A stretch of DNA of 64,000 nucleotides. Source: Alitta virens. Its lineage: Eukaryota; Annelida; Polychaeta; Phyllodocida; Nereididae. The translations under genes and the position numbers were made by a program. Under the pieces are notes generated by a model. It did not search any database and was not told the origin of the DNA. It saw only the letters and a program-made list of their open reading frames with translations. Shown piece by piece: positions 14,898 to 27,252 of the stretch. The stretch is from assembly GCA_932294295.1 (NCBI GenBank), contig OW028575.1, positions 15,938,058 through 16,002,057 of the forward strand, read 5' to 3'. Positions within the stretch are counted from its first letter, which is position 1. Each line of letters opens with the position of its first letter.

Positions 14898-14995
14898 CAA
14901 ATGGTGTCCAAACAATGCTATTTGTAATCAGGGGATTCCTCAAGGCACAGAATTGGCTCCATGTCTACATGTACATTCAATTTGTACAATCACTT
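14898..14995 (+). mobile_element. Decayed reverse-transcriptase fragment, copy B
   Basis: Reads KWCPNNAICNQGIPQGTELAP, a plausible remnant of the RT 'GVPQGSxLxP' block with its upstream strand. It is homologous at the DNA level to copy A near 10.6 kb. It is followed by the related segments at 15455-15545 and 15819-15922. Confidence 0.5.
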
Positions 14996-15818
14996 GAAGT
15001 TGTGGTGCGGTCAGACCTATTAAAGTATGTATACCTACAAACTGGAAACCTTCAGTGTGCAATTTATCACTAGTTGTGTGTCTGTCTATCCATTTAACTT
15101 CTTCATATTGTATGCAATTATTATGGAGTGAAGAAATTGTGTTGTCATCATAGGAACATTTAATGGTTACTGACCACATTCTAACATTCTTTATAGATCA
15201 AAGTGAAGGAATTTTCAAGTCCGGTTTACTGTGCATTGTCTCTGCACTTGCTTTTCTGGCCAGCTGCAGCTCAACTACTTCTAATGTACGAGCATCCATG
15301 CAGGGCCTTACAGCTTTATGTTCTGTTAATGGCCCTTGATCTGCTTTGCTTTTCATCATTCATTGCACTTTCCTACTGAGTGTTATGATTTGAATAACTG
15401 AGAAAACAAGCCCGGGTTGTCGTTCTTACTTAAAACTGTTTTTATCTTGTGCAGGATTTGCCTGTGATAAGTTCTCCATTCTTGAGCCATTTCTGTGGGG
15501 TGTAAATTCTGCAAGCATTACTCCATTGACTTAAGTTAGGAGCACTCTTCGTACAAACCAAATCATGCTGAAAAGATGCTAATAGTATTAACCTCTGATC
15601 GTTATCTATATATTTTTTTAATTAAGCTCTCTATGTATTTGCTGTTATCATGATATCCTGCTGTTGGTTGTAATGAAACCTGTCCAAGTAGGTTTGTTGA
15701 TTCTTCACATACCTACTGTGAAGATGGATGTTTGAAATATATTTCACTAGGACCATATGAAATAATGAAATACAACTGTGTATTTCTCCTCTACGTACTG
15801 TCACTTTTTGTGTTTGCA

Positions 15819-15922
15819 GATTGCCAAATGATGAACAATCTGCACTTTGCCTCACTTCCATTGTGTATACAAAATGTCATCTGTATGTAAGAGAATGTCG
15901 TTTGTGTTTGCATAATGTACAG
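15819..15922. repeat. Dispersed repeat segment, copy B
   Basis: Partner of 11669-11754 (see that entry). In region B the order of shared blocks is RT relic, 'ccattcttga' block, this block. In region A the last two are swapped, so the regions are not one simple segmental duplication. Confidence 0.6.
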
Positions 15923-16029
15923 ATAATATGCAATAAACAACATTGCTGGGACACTGTTGTCAGATATTCTTTGTTAAAAGGAAAAGTTGTGAAGAATACC
16001 TTCCTTGAGGGAGACATTAGATAATCATT

Positions 16030-18007
16030 CATGCATATGCCTTCCTTCTGTGTTTCTCTATTTTATTCTTATACAATAACTTGGAAGTTGCACTCTGGAT
16101 AAAGGTACAATGTAAAAGATGTTTTCAAGTTTCATCTTCCAGGCAAATGAATATTCTGCTTTTGAAAGGTAACAGTACTCGTGGTAAGGGTGGTAATTGC
16201 TTAAACCAAGACCGTATTGTTATGTCCAGGATAAAACTTCCCCTGAACCATATATATAGTGGCCAGCCAGTCGTGCTTTTTTAAATTATCTATATAGCTG
16301 TCCCAATTTATTACAGACGTTATTAAGATGATTATCGCTCACTCATTGATTTACTTAAATTTCTTTATGTTGTTTAAATTCTTCAATTCAAGCTTAGCCT
16401 TGATGATTTTTCTTTTGTCTGGACAGGCATATATAATAATAATTTAGAGCAAAACTAATGCATCTGCATTATCAAGATTAAATAACTAATAAGCCAACAT
16501 CTGTTGAGTGTACTTTCTCAATACACAAATCCATACAAATTCAGCAATGGAATGTATCAACAGTTATTAGATGGTGAGTGACGGATCTCATCCAGCAAAA
16601 AAGTCCCAACAAGGTTTCTGCATTAATGTTTTGAGTTTGAAGACTAAAGGCAAGCAAAGCAGACCAAAGTCTCTTATAAGCAAAGATGACTAAGTAGCCA
16701 GAGTCCAAGTCTGTGGTCTGCATATTCCAGATGATAAGGTCTGGCAGCTTCTGGTCTGGCCTGAAACAATATTGTTTCAGGTGCAAGTCATTTAATTGTG
16801 CGACAGGAATAAACTTAACTTCTTGGAAATGATGATCATGGGCACTTTCTTTAAATACTGCGAGGTTGGACCACACTATACGTGATAGTTGTATCACGAG
16901 TGGGAGGAAGTAATCGACCATTTTTGTTGGTTTTATATGCAGTAAAAATGTTAGTTAACTCCCAAATAGGAGGGTATAACTATCGTTTGCACTCACGAGG
17001 GAGATAACTTACATTTTCGTTGGTTATATCCCTCCCAGAACAACAGGAAAACTACCATGGTGGAATATTATTGTGTGTTAAATTAGGTGGGCCTCAAGGC
17101 ATTCCCCGTTCACGCTGCTATTTATCATGCTAAATCTTTTATGGATTTCACAAGAGTGCACCACAAAATGTTTGGCATGGCAGATTAATTTATACCTGTA
17201 TCAGTTACCCATTGAAATTCGATTAATACAAAAATGTCACTAGCTTTAGCTCTGAGTGAAATCTGACCAATATTTTCGGTAGTTCAGCCAATTTCTCTAG
17301 ATAAGCTGCTATCTCAGTCTATCTGGCTGTATAAACTCTTCCGAGTGGCCCTTGAACTGACAGCAATTTCATCTCAGACTCTTGGGCTTCCGCCATCACT
17401 ATGATAAATTACCTCGTAAAATGTGACACCTGTTCTCAAGTGCAGGGGTCACCAAGCATCATTATTGGTATTCTGGAGTTGAGAAGGAAGGCGATTGATA
17501 GCTTTTTTGGTCTCTTGTTTCAAGTGCTCAGTTATTGGAAAGTGCGTGGTAAATATAATAACTAGCCAACTAGAACAAGGGGTGTGTTCTGGGAATTTAA
17601 GGATTGCTACAAGGTCTGAGGTAATACCTGTAATTAGATGTGAAGTTACTATATCTCATATTTATAATGAAAATAGGAAAGTCAACAAGATAATTTTCTG
17701 TTAGATAATCATGTTAAAGGATAGCCAAAGTGAAATTACAAAAAGAATTTGTATTGTGTAACTAACTTTTCATTGTGTAACGAATATTATATTGATACTT
17801 GAAATAATATGAAAGCTAGTACAATTTTAAATGTTCTACATGTTTGTTTAAACCAGAAAAAAAAGATACAGATAAGGAAAATGTTTAATAAACTTGAAAA
17901 ACATGGACAGGCTTTATGGCAGTCTGACACACCAACGAACCTCTTGAAGCTGAAGTGTGAAGTGCTAAAGCTAACAGGCAGCTGAGCAGTGAGAGCTGCA
18001 GCATTTA
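16030..18007. other. Upstream of the first Kv gene; no gene assigned
   Basis: Holds an unassigned 126-codon minus-strand frame at 16541-16921 with no recognisable motif. The first Kv gene's promoter is presumably in or near this stretch, but no convincing TATA box or 5' non-coding exon was found. Confidence 0.35.
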
Positions 18008-21000
18008 ATGGCGAAGAGCACAGGGCTGCAGGCAGAAGGTGTCCCGCAGTCAAGCAGAATGGACTGCAACTGTAATGATGACGCTTCAGCCTTAGAAATT
18101 ACGTCACCAGATAGCGTCATTAAAGGAAAACGTCTGAGAATTAACGTAGGTGGAGACACATTCGTCACATTCAGATCGACTCTCGAAAACATTCCCGGGA
18201 CACGACTGGCAAACTTGAGTCCATCGAGTGAGAGTTATGATGCAGATTGTGATGAATATTTCTTCGATCGAAATCCGATATTGTTTTCATTCATCTTGGA
18301 AGCTTATCGAACCGGTCGCCTCCATTTTCCGAACAATGTCTGTGCTCCTCTCTTCAAGCAAGAATTGGACTTTTGGGGCCTACAAGAAAGCAGAATTGCC
18401 ACATGTTGTTGGAAGACTTATTTAGAATATGAACAAGACAAAGAAGCTTTAGGTAAACTCAATGATTCTATTGAAGCACACAGGAGATTAGCTCAGAAAT
18501 ACAAAGGAATTGTGGAAGGGTCATCATTCGGGCAAACTAGATTCAAAGTATGGACTTTCCTAGAAGACCCATCATCTTCTACTGCTGCATTGGTAAGATT
18601 TTCATACATTCATAAGTTCAAAAGAAAAACCTGTCTTTCAAACGTGACAGAACTAGCGAAGGAGTAACACAGCAAAGTCACAACAAATACGGAACTTCAG
18701 CAATGTTAAATCATTTTGATTTATGTATAATACAAACAGTTTTACGAAATAAAAATGGTTTCTTCAATAGTAAGTAACATAACTGATTGCATTTCCATTA
18801 CAAATGAGGAAAAACTCTCCCTCTCTCGATGACTTCCTTTAATGAAATTTATGTGAGATTCCAGGATTTTGCACAAATGTTAAGTTTAGGTTGATTTGTG
18901 TCTTTTCAACTTGCGTTGAGTTCAACATAAATCCACAAACAGCAAGGAAATCTTACTGCCAAGTCTTTCATCCAGATGCACATAAGCCTTGCACTCAAAA
19001 GCTTATACCTCTAAACCTTGGCCCAGCAGGTTGACATGTGTGCCTGCTTAACCATGGGCCTGGTGCCAATGATATGGGCCGAGTACTTCACACTCCAGGA
19101 TAACACACATGTCAAGAGGTATTCATAACATAATCCATCTACACGTGGTACACGCCAAAAACCTGAGATATATATCTTGTTTTGCATTTTCTTTTTCCCC
19201 AGCATTCAAGCAAAGCAAATTGGACACAGCAGTTGCCTGTACAACAAATATATGGTAGAACATAGAGGCTGGGTTGCTGAGCTTTCTCCATGTCTTTCTG
19301 TTTGTCAGAAAGCTGAGGGGGTAAGCTGTAGCTTGGTGTGTCACTCTGTAATTGTCTTGAAACTGAGTTACCTTATTTGTACTCGGCAATCAGAGCCAAT
19401 GTCGAGATATCACGTACCATTGCAACTTCAGGTTGGTTGGTGTGTTGGTTGGTTAGTCAGTCAGTCAGCCAGTCGGTCAACCAGCCGGTCAGTCAGCGGG
19501 TCGCTTAGTCAGTCCACACCCTGTTACACATTAAACCCCTGGGTGTGGTCTTTTAATATATCTTGCCTCAGCATATACACCGAGTACAAAGCATCTCCAA
19601 TTTAACGTCTCATGCGATCGACATTCAGCTGGGATGAAGCTCATGAAGAGTGCCCAGGCTGGAAATAGAACCCTGAACCTTCAGCAGAGCTGGCCAATTA
19701 GGCCACCCAGCTGGTATATTAATTTACTTAAAAATAAAACAGTGTTACCAAAGACCTTAATTATATAAGGTCCTTGGTATTACACACCAGTTTCATCATT
19801 GTTTTAACAGAAAATATACCCGAATTATGCACAAGGACACCTATACATTGAAACCTTATCATTCATTCCCTCCCTAATTTCCAATATACTGTACATATTG
19901 AAGTCTAGCCATTTCTGAAACACGTTGCATCTATAATGACTCTAAATATGCATAGCATGCGTGAGAGTGAAATGAGGCATTACCGATGGAATATTATGAT
20001 ATATGCCCTACCTACATGCTGTTCACAATGGATTATCTTTTTTCATTATGCCGATAATATTTGTTGGGGCAATGAAACTGAAATTGTGTAATCATGGAGA
20101 TTAAAAAATGATGTATTGCCTTGGCTCACAACATGTCGCCTCGATGTGATACTTTACACATAACAGTGAACTTGGTTGTTAGTGATATTGAGCACACTGA
20201 CCATTGTACGTGTGGGTTCAGTAATTAGTTACTACAAGAGGCAGACGTGATGATGGAATGGTGAGACTTGTTAGCGCAAGATGGTACACATTTTCTCGAT
20301 GGATGGGTCTTTCCTTAGCATCCAGAGACCATTTTAGAAATCATAGAAATTTAATTTGTGGAATAGGTGTCAGTCGTTATTATATGATATCAAGTTAGTT
20401 CACACCAAAATATAGAATCATGTGGTTGTAGGATCAGGTAGCTATTGACTTTGAGCAGTAACTCAACAGTGTGACAAACACAGGAGACAATTTAGGTAGA
20501 GATGTACAGCGACAAGTCAGTCAATATGTGACTGTTCTCTTTGTGGCCAACACGTGACTTCGTCAGAAGAGCATTTGATAGGAACTTGCACTATTAGAAA
20601 CATGTGTTATTATGTGCAAAGTTCCATATAGTGAGGCAAGACTAATGACTAGACACGCAATTATAACATTTCAAAAGCACTGAATTATGTCTCTTCAAAT
20701 GGAACTGATATGCTGACTTGATCATAGGGGGTTATCAAACTGAACCAGCAAGCGCAAATGACACACTTCAATCAGTATATATTGTGTAGAACTGAAATGT
20801 ATCGATGAGCAATTGCATTTTATCATTTTGTTAAAGTGGTCAACTGTTTCAAATCCCGATAATAAGCTTACATTTAAGACATTATTTATAACATATTGAT
20901 CTGCTTTACATTTGTAACATCATGTTTGACTCACCTTCCCTTGTTTGTCACATATTTTTGCTATAATATGAAAAATATCATCATTAAGTGGCCGAAATTC

Positions 21001-23173
21001 TTAGCAATTTCTTAAGCTGTAGTAATCATTATATCGTAGTGAATAATTATACTCTTAAATTCTAGACTATGCAAGCATATAGTTTATGACAAGGGCATAA
21101 TGAAATTGGCCTGGATCGTGAAAATGCCGATACTCCAACAAGCCAAGCATGGCCACACCATGCAGAGAAGCATAGATGCTTTCGTGGAATGCCTGGAAGT
21201 AAACAATGCTGACTGTAGGTCATTGTAACAAATAGCCAGGACACTTGACTCTGTAAGCAAACATGGTCAGGTTCTTCTCTTTATCTCGTAAATTGATTGC
21301 AAACCTCATTTGTCTTCCCCGACAAGTGGCGGTTTCCCTACTGCTGTCCACGGCCAATTGTTCTGAGGGCATTGTGGTGTCATGGAAGTGGCCTTCAGTA
21401 TACAACATACAGGGCTGTATACGCGTTGGGGGTTTTTTTATGCAGTGATGATGGTACTGAGTGAAGTTGGTATTCAGGTTGTGTTGGTTTATGCTTGGAT
21501 AAATAGAGATCCAAGGGTCTATGCCACCAAGTCATCCAGCCATTATTCAGTTATTATGTAATCATAGAAGCCTTGTTGCAGCAGCTGGGTAGCCTATAGT
21601 GGTTAAGGAATTTGCCAGTATCTGCACATGTGACTCTGTTACAGGCGTAATACAGGCTAAATTGTAGCAACTGGGTGGCCTAGTGGTTAAGGCTTTACTC
21701 GGATAATGGACTCCCCCTCCCCACTCTTTTTTTCTTTCTCGTGTCATCTAGGAACCCTCATGATCGGCAATAGGCCTACTTGCTTTTGAGGGCTGCATTA
21801 ATCTAATGTAATTACCCAGCTCCATGACATATTTAATTTTGTCAATGTGGAGGTGGAAGTAGTTTGCCTACAATGGCAAGTATATTGTCCGGTGCATTAA
21901 ACTGGAATCAGGCTACTATTTAGAAAAGTTAACTTTTCTAATGATGATTTAATGTCTTATGCCAGGGAATATCTTTTTTACTACCCGTATATTTTAATAT
22001 CCGCAGGTTTGGTCCATCACATACCTGCTTCTGCTGCTGGCGTCTGTGGCAACTATGGTGATGGAGACCCACCCCACCTTCCGCCATTTCAATCCACCTG
22101 ACTGGGAACCTTGTCCTAATATGACAAACCTCAAGAATCCAGTGCTCATCATGTACTGCACCAGCATCACTTTTCACAGTGTCAAGTATGCAAAAATATC
22201 CCAGACATATCTTTTCTACGTAGTTTAATATATTGCATATTCATCAAATTGTAGACTCCTGATTTACCTTCTGTACTTACATGCATACAATATCAATATA
22301 AGAAATAAGCAAATACATATATCCGATGTATTGCATGTGTTTGTGTAATTGTGACCTTTCTATTCCATTGTTGAGAATAGGTCATATAAAGAATATATGA
22401 TTTTGGCACTGTCAGTATTATTTATGTTATAGTATGCTTGATATCTGATGTTCAGATCTGTTTTCAGATTCCTGAGCTACTTCTGCAATGTCGTCTTCTT
22501 CATTGAGGTCATCATCCGGTTTTGTGTTTGGCCGCAACCATTGCGCTTCCTGTTCTACACCTTCAACATCATCGATGTCCTGTCTGTCATACCGATCAGT
22601 GTCTTGTCAGTGGTTACGTGGTCAGATCGTTATTATTGGTATTCCCATAGCAACCCATACGTCATTTATATCATAATTAGCGTCACTGGTGTCATGAGGT
22701 CACTCAGAATTTTGAAGATCATCAAACATAACAATGGACTGAGGGTGATGATTTTAGCAGTCATGGCCAGTGCCCGAGAGATCATGCTACTGTTATTGTT
22801 AATGGCCATTGGTATGCTTATATTTGCCACTATGATATATTTCGCAGAGTTTCAAGAAATCGCTTCCAAGTTCACCAATATCCCATCAGGCTTTTGGTGG
22901 TCCCTGATCACCATGACAACAGTGGGTTATGGTGACATAGTGCCAACGACCTTGCCAGGTCAAATTGTTGGTGCTGCCTGTGCAGTAACAGGAATTCTAG
23001 CCATGGCTCTTCCCATCCCTGTCATTGCTAACAACTTCAACACTTTTTATAACTTTGCTAAGTTGAGAGATGACATTGAAAAAAGGGAGAAGGCTCTACA
23101 GGCTGCTGATAACAAAACCCAAGGCGCTTATCAAGGAGTATCGACCAGTGAAGAACACATGTCTGCTCCATGA
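18008..23173 (+). CDS. Shaw-like (Kv3-type) voltage-gated K+ channel subunit, gene A
   Basis: Coding exons 18008-18592, 22007-22185 and 22468-23173 (phases 0 and 2) give 489 aa. Each junction has gt..ag and an open frame. The T1 tetramerisation domain is about residues 41-150 and keeps the zinc site H106-x5-C112-x20-C133-C134 typical of Kv2-Kv4 families. 'FWGL..CCW.TY' is closest to Shaw/Kv3. S1 is at about 196-215, S2 keeps E268, S3 keeps D291. The pore filter TVGYGD is at 406-411, and the S6 gate is PIP (437-439). In S4, R332, R335, K338 and K341 align with R3, R4, K5 and R6 of Shaker, but the R1 and R2 positions are S326 and G329. The product should be a plasma-membrane K+ channel subunit, homo- or heterotetrameric. 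With two outer gating charges missing, altered voltage dependence or a modulatory role is possible. Polyadenylation signal candidate: AATAAA at 23388. Confidence 0.9.
19435..19715 (-). mobile_element. tRNA-derived SINE with tetranucleotide tail
   Basis: On the minus strand the head reads tggcctaattg (a full match to the pol III A-box consensus TRGYNNARNNG), then ggttcagggttc (B-box-like). The body shares 'cagcct-gggcac-ctt' and 'tactcggtg' with the SINE at 41560. It ends in a (CTGA)n-type tail (plus-strand gtcagtcagtca near 19455-19500). It lies inside intron 1 of Kv gene A. Confidence 0.6.
21585..21700 (+). mobile_element. tRNA-like SINE head(s), degenerate
   Basis: Two A-box-like sequences, tagcctatagtggttaagg (near 21590) and tggcctagtggttaagg (near 21675), each preceded by 'gcagctgggt'/'gcaactgggt'. 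They suggest two truncated tRNA-derived SINE heads in tandem. No B box is clear. Confidence 0.4.
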
Positions 23174-23810
23174 ATATGGCTTTAGTCTTCCTGAAATATT
23201 AACAGAAGATGACTCACATGCAAATATTTTTGTATTATTTATTATGATGTCAAATGGAGTAATAAGCACTGTTACAATCATTTTGTTGGTTTATGAATTT
23301 GTACTACGTTTTATTTCATGGACTTTGTCCCAGGACTATTCATATTGTTTACTAATTTTTCTGTGCACGATAACAGCTTTCTCTTCAAATAAAATTTGTC
23401 AAACTAAATTCCAATTTGTTACAATATCTGTTTGAATGTTATAAAATATTAACAATAAGGGTTTCCACAATTTATTTTTGGAACACCTTGAATAAGCACC
23501 ATAAGGCAGATTGTATCTGAATTCTAAAGTACCCGGATATCCAACTCAATACCCTACCCTATGGCTTATCCCTTAGCAGAACAGCACCTAATGTTTGTAC
23601 TAAATCCTCCTGGTGGTATTTGAGCTGGAATTTATGCAGAAAAGCGCCCCTGTGAGAGAAACCAAGGCAACAGAAAACTTGGCAGGGAGTCTGACTCTCA
23701 TGAATGGAATCATGCAAGGTTTTCTTAATACATGCCCCAGTGTAACATCTTGTATCTTAGTTTTTGTCTATATCTTTCAAACTATGGTTCTCTCTGACTC
23801 CGTTACTCCG

Positions 23811-24012
23811 TATGTTACTCCGTATGTTACTCCGTATGTTACTCCGTATGTTACTCCGTATGTTACTCCGTATGTTACTCAGTATGTTACTCAGTATGTT
23901 ACCCCGGTATGTTATGGGTATGTTATGGGTATGTTACCTGTATGTTACCTGTATGTTACCTGTATGTTACCTGTATGTTACCTGTATGCCTGTATACCTG
24001 TATGTTACCTGT
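23811..24012. repeat. Minisatellite of 12/11-bp units
   Basis: About six copies of tatgttactccg, two of tatgttactcag, two of tatgttatggg and about six of tatgttacctg, in blocks. The unit changes from 12 to 11 bp along the array, showing stepwise homogenisation. It lies 0.6 kb past the stop of Kv gene A and is not coding. Confidence 0.95.
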
Positions 24013-24019
24013 GTAACTG

Positions 24020-26340
24020 AATTATATACATCATGATCTAGGGGGCACTTAACTCTCCATGCAACCAATGCTACACGGGTACAACCAAGTTAACTGCACC
24101 CAAAATGATCTAAGTTCCCTTTTGATCTCCATCTCAAACCAACTTCCTGAAACAGCTAAGCTCTGACTAAATTCCTTGTTGAACAAAATCGTTGATAGAG
24201 TTGTCCAGGTTAACAGAAAAGCAGGTTCATAAAGTATGCTCTGGAAATCCTTTTCCCACGATGTCTTCCCTGTAATGTAGAAAATCTGGAAGAATACTAA
24301 ACACACCGGGGTTGTTGCTAATTAGGATTCATAAGAAGGTGGGTTTACATAAATTAATCAACATCATGCAAATAAACATATTTATAAAATCGTTATATGC
24401 TTCTGCTTGAATCAATTATGTTGTTGATGAACATTTGGTGGTTTTTCTATGAGTCTACTTAATGTTGTAAACATTACCTTAATCCCTAATTCATCACACT
24501 TTTCTAGCTATCCTGTTCTTATTACACATTATCTTATCTTGATTCCTGTTTCATCACTTTTCTTGCTATCTTCTTCTTATTGAAAGCTGGTCATATAAGC
24601 TGACTAAGCCTTAGACCAGTATCATTTATACTATAAATTATGACATGTTTATTTCGAGAATACAGGAATTTATTCCATGAACTTGTAATATTTTCAAGAA
24701 GCCGAAGGCTGAGTGAAATATGACAACTGAGTGGGATAAATCATAGAAATACATTTAACAGCCAGCCCTCTTAATGCACCTTAATGCAATTTTCCAAATC
24801 CCTGACTGTCTCAGAGATACATTCTACCACCCAATGTCATTCGCAATGCAAGTCAATACCAAGTTTTGATTTAACTCCTAGTCATTACAAAGATATGAGC
24901 GAAAACGCCAAGTCTGATCAGTGACGTCATTTCTGGAATAAATCAGCGGAGAGGGCCTGGCAAAATTGACCAAGTCGTGAATCTTGAGATATATATATCA
25001 GCTCCAAACCAATCAGCGATATGCTTTTGGATTGACAGAGGATAAAATACAATACAACACAATACAATGGCCTGGCACAGGTCATATTTTCAACAAAAGT
25101 GATATTTTTACTACAATACACTATAATAAATACCATACAATAAATACAATATAATACAATATCATACAATATACAATATAAGGCAATACAATATAATGGC
25201 CTGGTCCAGGTCATATAATTCAACCAAAAGTGATATTTTTACTACAATCCTGTTGGTCTGCCCCCAGTTTGGGAATATCTCAATTAAGGTGCCAAAATGA
25301 GATTGATGAAGAGTCCACTGTGACGTAAGCATCAGATTATATAGATCATTTCTGAGTGTTGTGCAAATTTCTTGCACCAGTTCTTATTCACCAGACTATT
25401 GTAGTAATTTACAACCTCAATTAGACCATACGAGATCACGCACCATGCCGATCTTGCCATGACAGCAAACTCTAGTCATATGATATTCAGACTGGAATGT
25501 TGTTTAGAATGAAATACAGCTTGTATGAGATGATGAGAATGAATACTATGTCAAAATAGTAAAGGGTTAGTACAGGGTTCACCTGACAAACTTTTTATAT
25601 ATCAGCCATAGGACCTCATCAGAACTAGTACAACATTCTAGCTGCACAGCACAAACTTTTCAGCAAGACACAGCACAAACAAACATGCACACTATAAGTA
25701 CTGTATACACAACCTGAGACCATACAAGAGGCAGTTCATTAGTAGAGATTGTTGGAGAGTTCTCAGAATGGACGACATACCACCCATGCCAGAAGGAAGC
25801 TTTGGACTTTCTAACAAAATTTCAATAATAATTTTTAATATAATCCATTTACATATTAAGGTCTCAATGTAAACCAATAATCAGACGTATTCGAAAAATA
25901 TGAGTTACATGGAATTGTCTAAGTGTAAACCAATAATAAGAGGTACAGATACAGGTAGTCAGGCACTGTATGTTTAACATGGGCCTGGAGATGCACAGGT
26001 CATTGCACACAACCATCTGGGAGCCAAAGACAACACAACTTTATCCTTTGAAACTGTGTGGACATGAGTATCTTCATATGTTGTAAATAAACACCCGTTC
26101 GACCTTTCCCTTCCTCACTAAGCTGAGGACTTGCAGAAGCAATGTTGTGATTTACTGCCTCACACAAGAGGCTGTTGGCTGCAGTGGAATTACTGCAGGA
26201 ACTCACTGGGCCAATTCTGTGTTTACTCCAATGCATAGTGATATATTGCTGTGTTTAATACATTATGCTGCTGAAAACAGGCTGTTGATGGATACCAAGA
26301 ATTACTCGAGCGCATAGATTTTGTAATTGCTACTTAACAC
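24020..26340. other. Intergenic between the two Kv genes
   Basis: No gene seen. 25055-25124 and 25174-25250 are two copies of an approximately 70-bp segment (aatggcctgg-ccaggtcata, then aaaagtgatatttttactac) separated by an (ATACA)n-rich stretch. A SINE 3'-end-like fragment ('ctgactaagccttagaccag') is near 24600-24620. Confidence 0.5.
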
Positions 26341-26351
26341 TCTCATGCTTC

Positions 26352-26418
26352 TATAAATACAAAGGGTCGTGGCTTTGTGCCATTGGTGTTGGTGGAGAGA
26401 AGCACAGCTAGCACCTTG
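26352..26418 (+). promoter_or_regulatory. Candidate TATA box and 5' non-coding exon of Kv gene B
   Basis: TATAAATA at 26352-26359 is followed about 60 bases later by a strong donor (caccttg|gtaagtg, exon end 26418). A matching acceptor (aatttcag, ending 27247) lies just five bases before the gene B start codon. Together these suggest a short untranslated first exon starting about 30 bases after the TATA box. This is inference from signals only. Confidence 0.45.
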
Positions 26419-27252
26419 GTAAGTGGGTTTGTGGTAGGTAAATTACTTTATATACATTTTAGTCCTGATTACGAACTACTAACTGCATTAGAATGCTGAT
26501 AGTATGGCCTTACGGATTGAAATGTTTACTCAAGCTAAAAGGAGGACTGATATTTGCATCACGGGATTAGATTATTTAGATACACCCAGTTAACCTGGTA
26601 AAACCAGCAGAGCACTCACATTAGTGCTGTAAATGCAATGAATAAGTGGCGTGCTTTCAGTTGGAGTTAAACAAGCTGTGCAATGGCCATTTTTCCCAGA
26701 CAATGTCTGCATTGTTGATATGCAAGCATAAACTCAGGAGATGTTTGTCATGCAAATAGGCATGAAAATAATCTCCCCAGGATATACATTAGACTCACGC
26801 AACGCATCATACGCTTATCTGGCAGTGTTCTCATAAGTGAGGGAAAATATTGAGACTAACAGCCCATCCAGGATATTAGATGTGACAAGGGCTGACTCTA
26901 CAAGTGGAATGGATGGCCACTGTGGCACTTGTTTTTCATACGGATGCAAGGGAGAGCATTCTGATAATGTGACAGCATCTTGATATCAGTCTCCAGTTTT
27001 GCTGTGTAATGCAGCTGTCAGCTGTATGTAGCTGTGTGAAGCAGCTGTCAGCTGTGGGAGACAGCAGGCTCTATACGGTGCAGAGTTGACGTAGGAGTAT
27101 TGACACTACAAGCCTAGCGTTCCACCATGAGAGATCCTGTGTTAGCCTGTGGTGTTTGCAACATTATTTATGGTGTTGTCAATGACAGTCAAGTGAAGCC
27201 TGTCTTGGATGATTGTATAAATTACAGGACCGCCTAAATAATTTCAGGAGTC

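Noticed and set aside
16541..16921. 126-codon minus-strand frame upstream of Kv gene A
   Set aside because: No recognised domain, no splice-linked extension and no promoter or polyadenylation evidence. Could be chance or an old gene fragment.
19177..19605. 142-codon plus-strand frame
   Set aside because: Its C-terminal Ser/Gln/Val repeats come from a tetranucleotide SINE tail. It lies inside the Kv gene A intron and has no motif.
23613..24036. Two overlapping plus-strand frames with tandem peptide repeats
   Set aside because: Both arise from the 12/11-bp minisatellite read in different frames.
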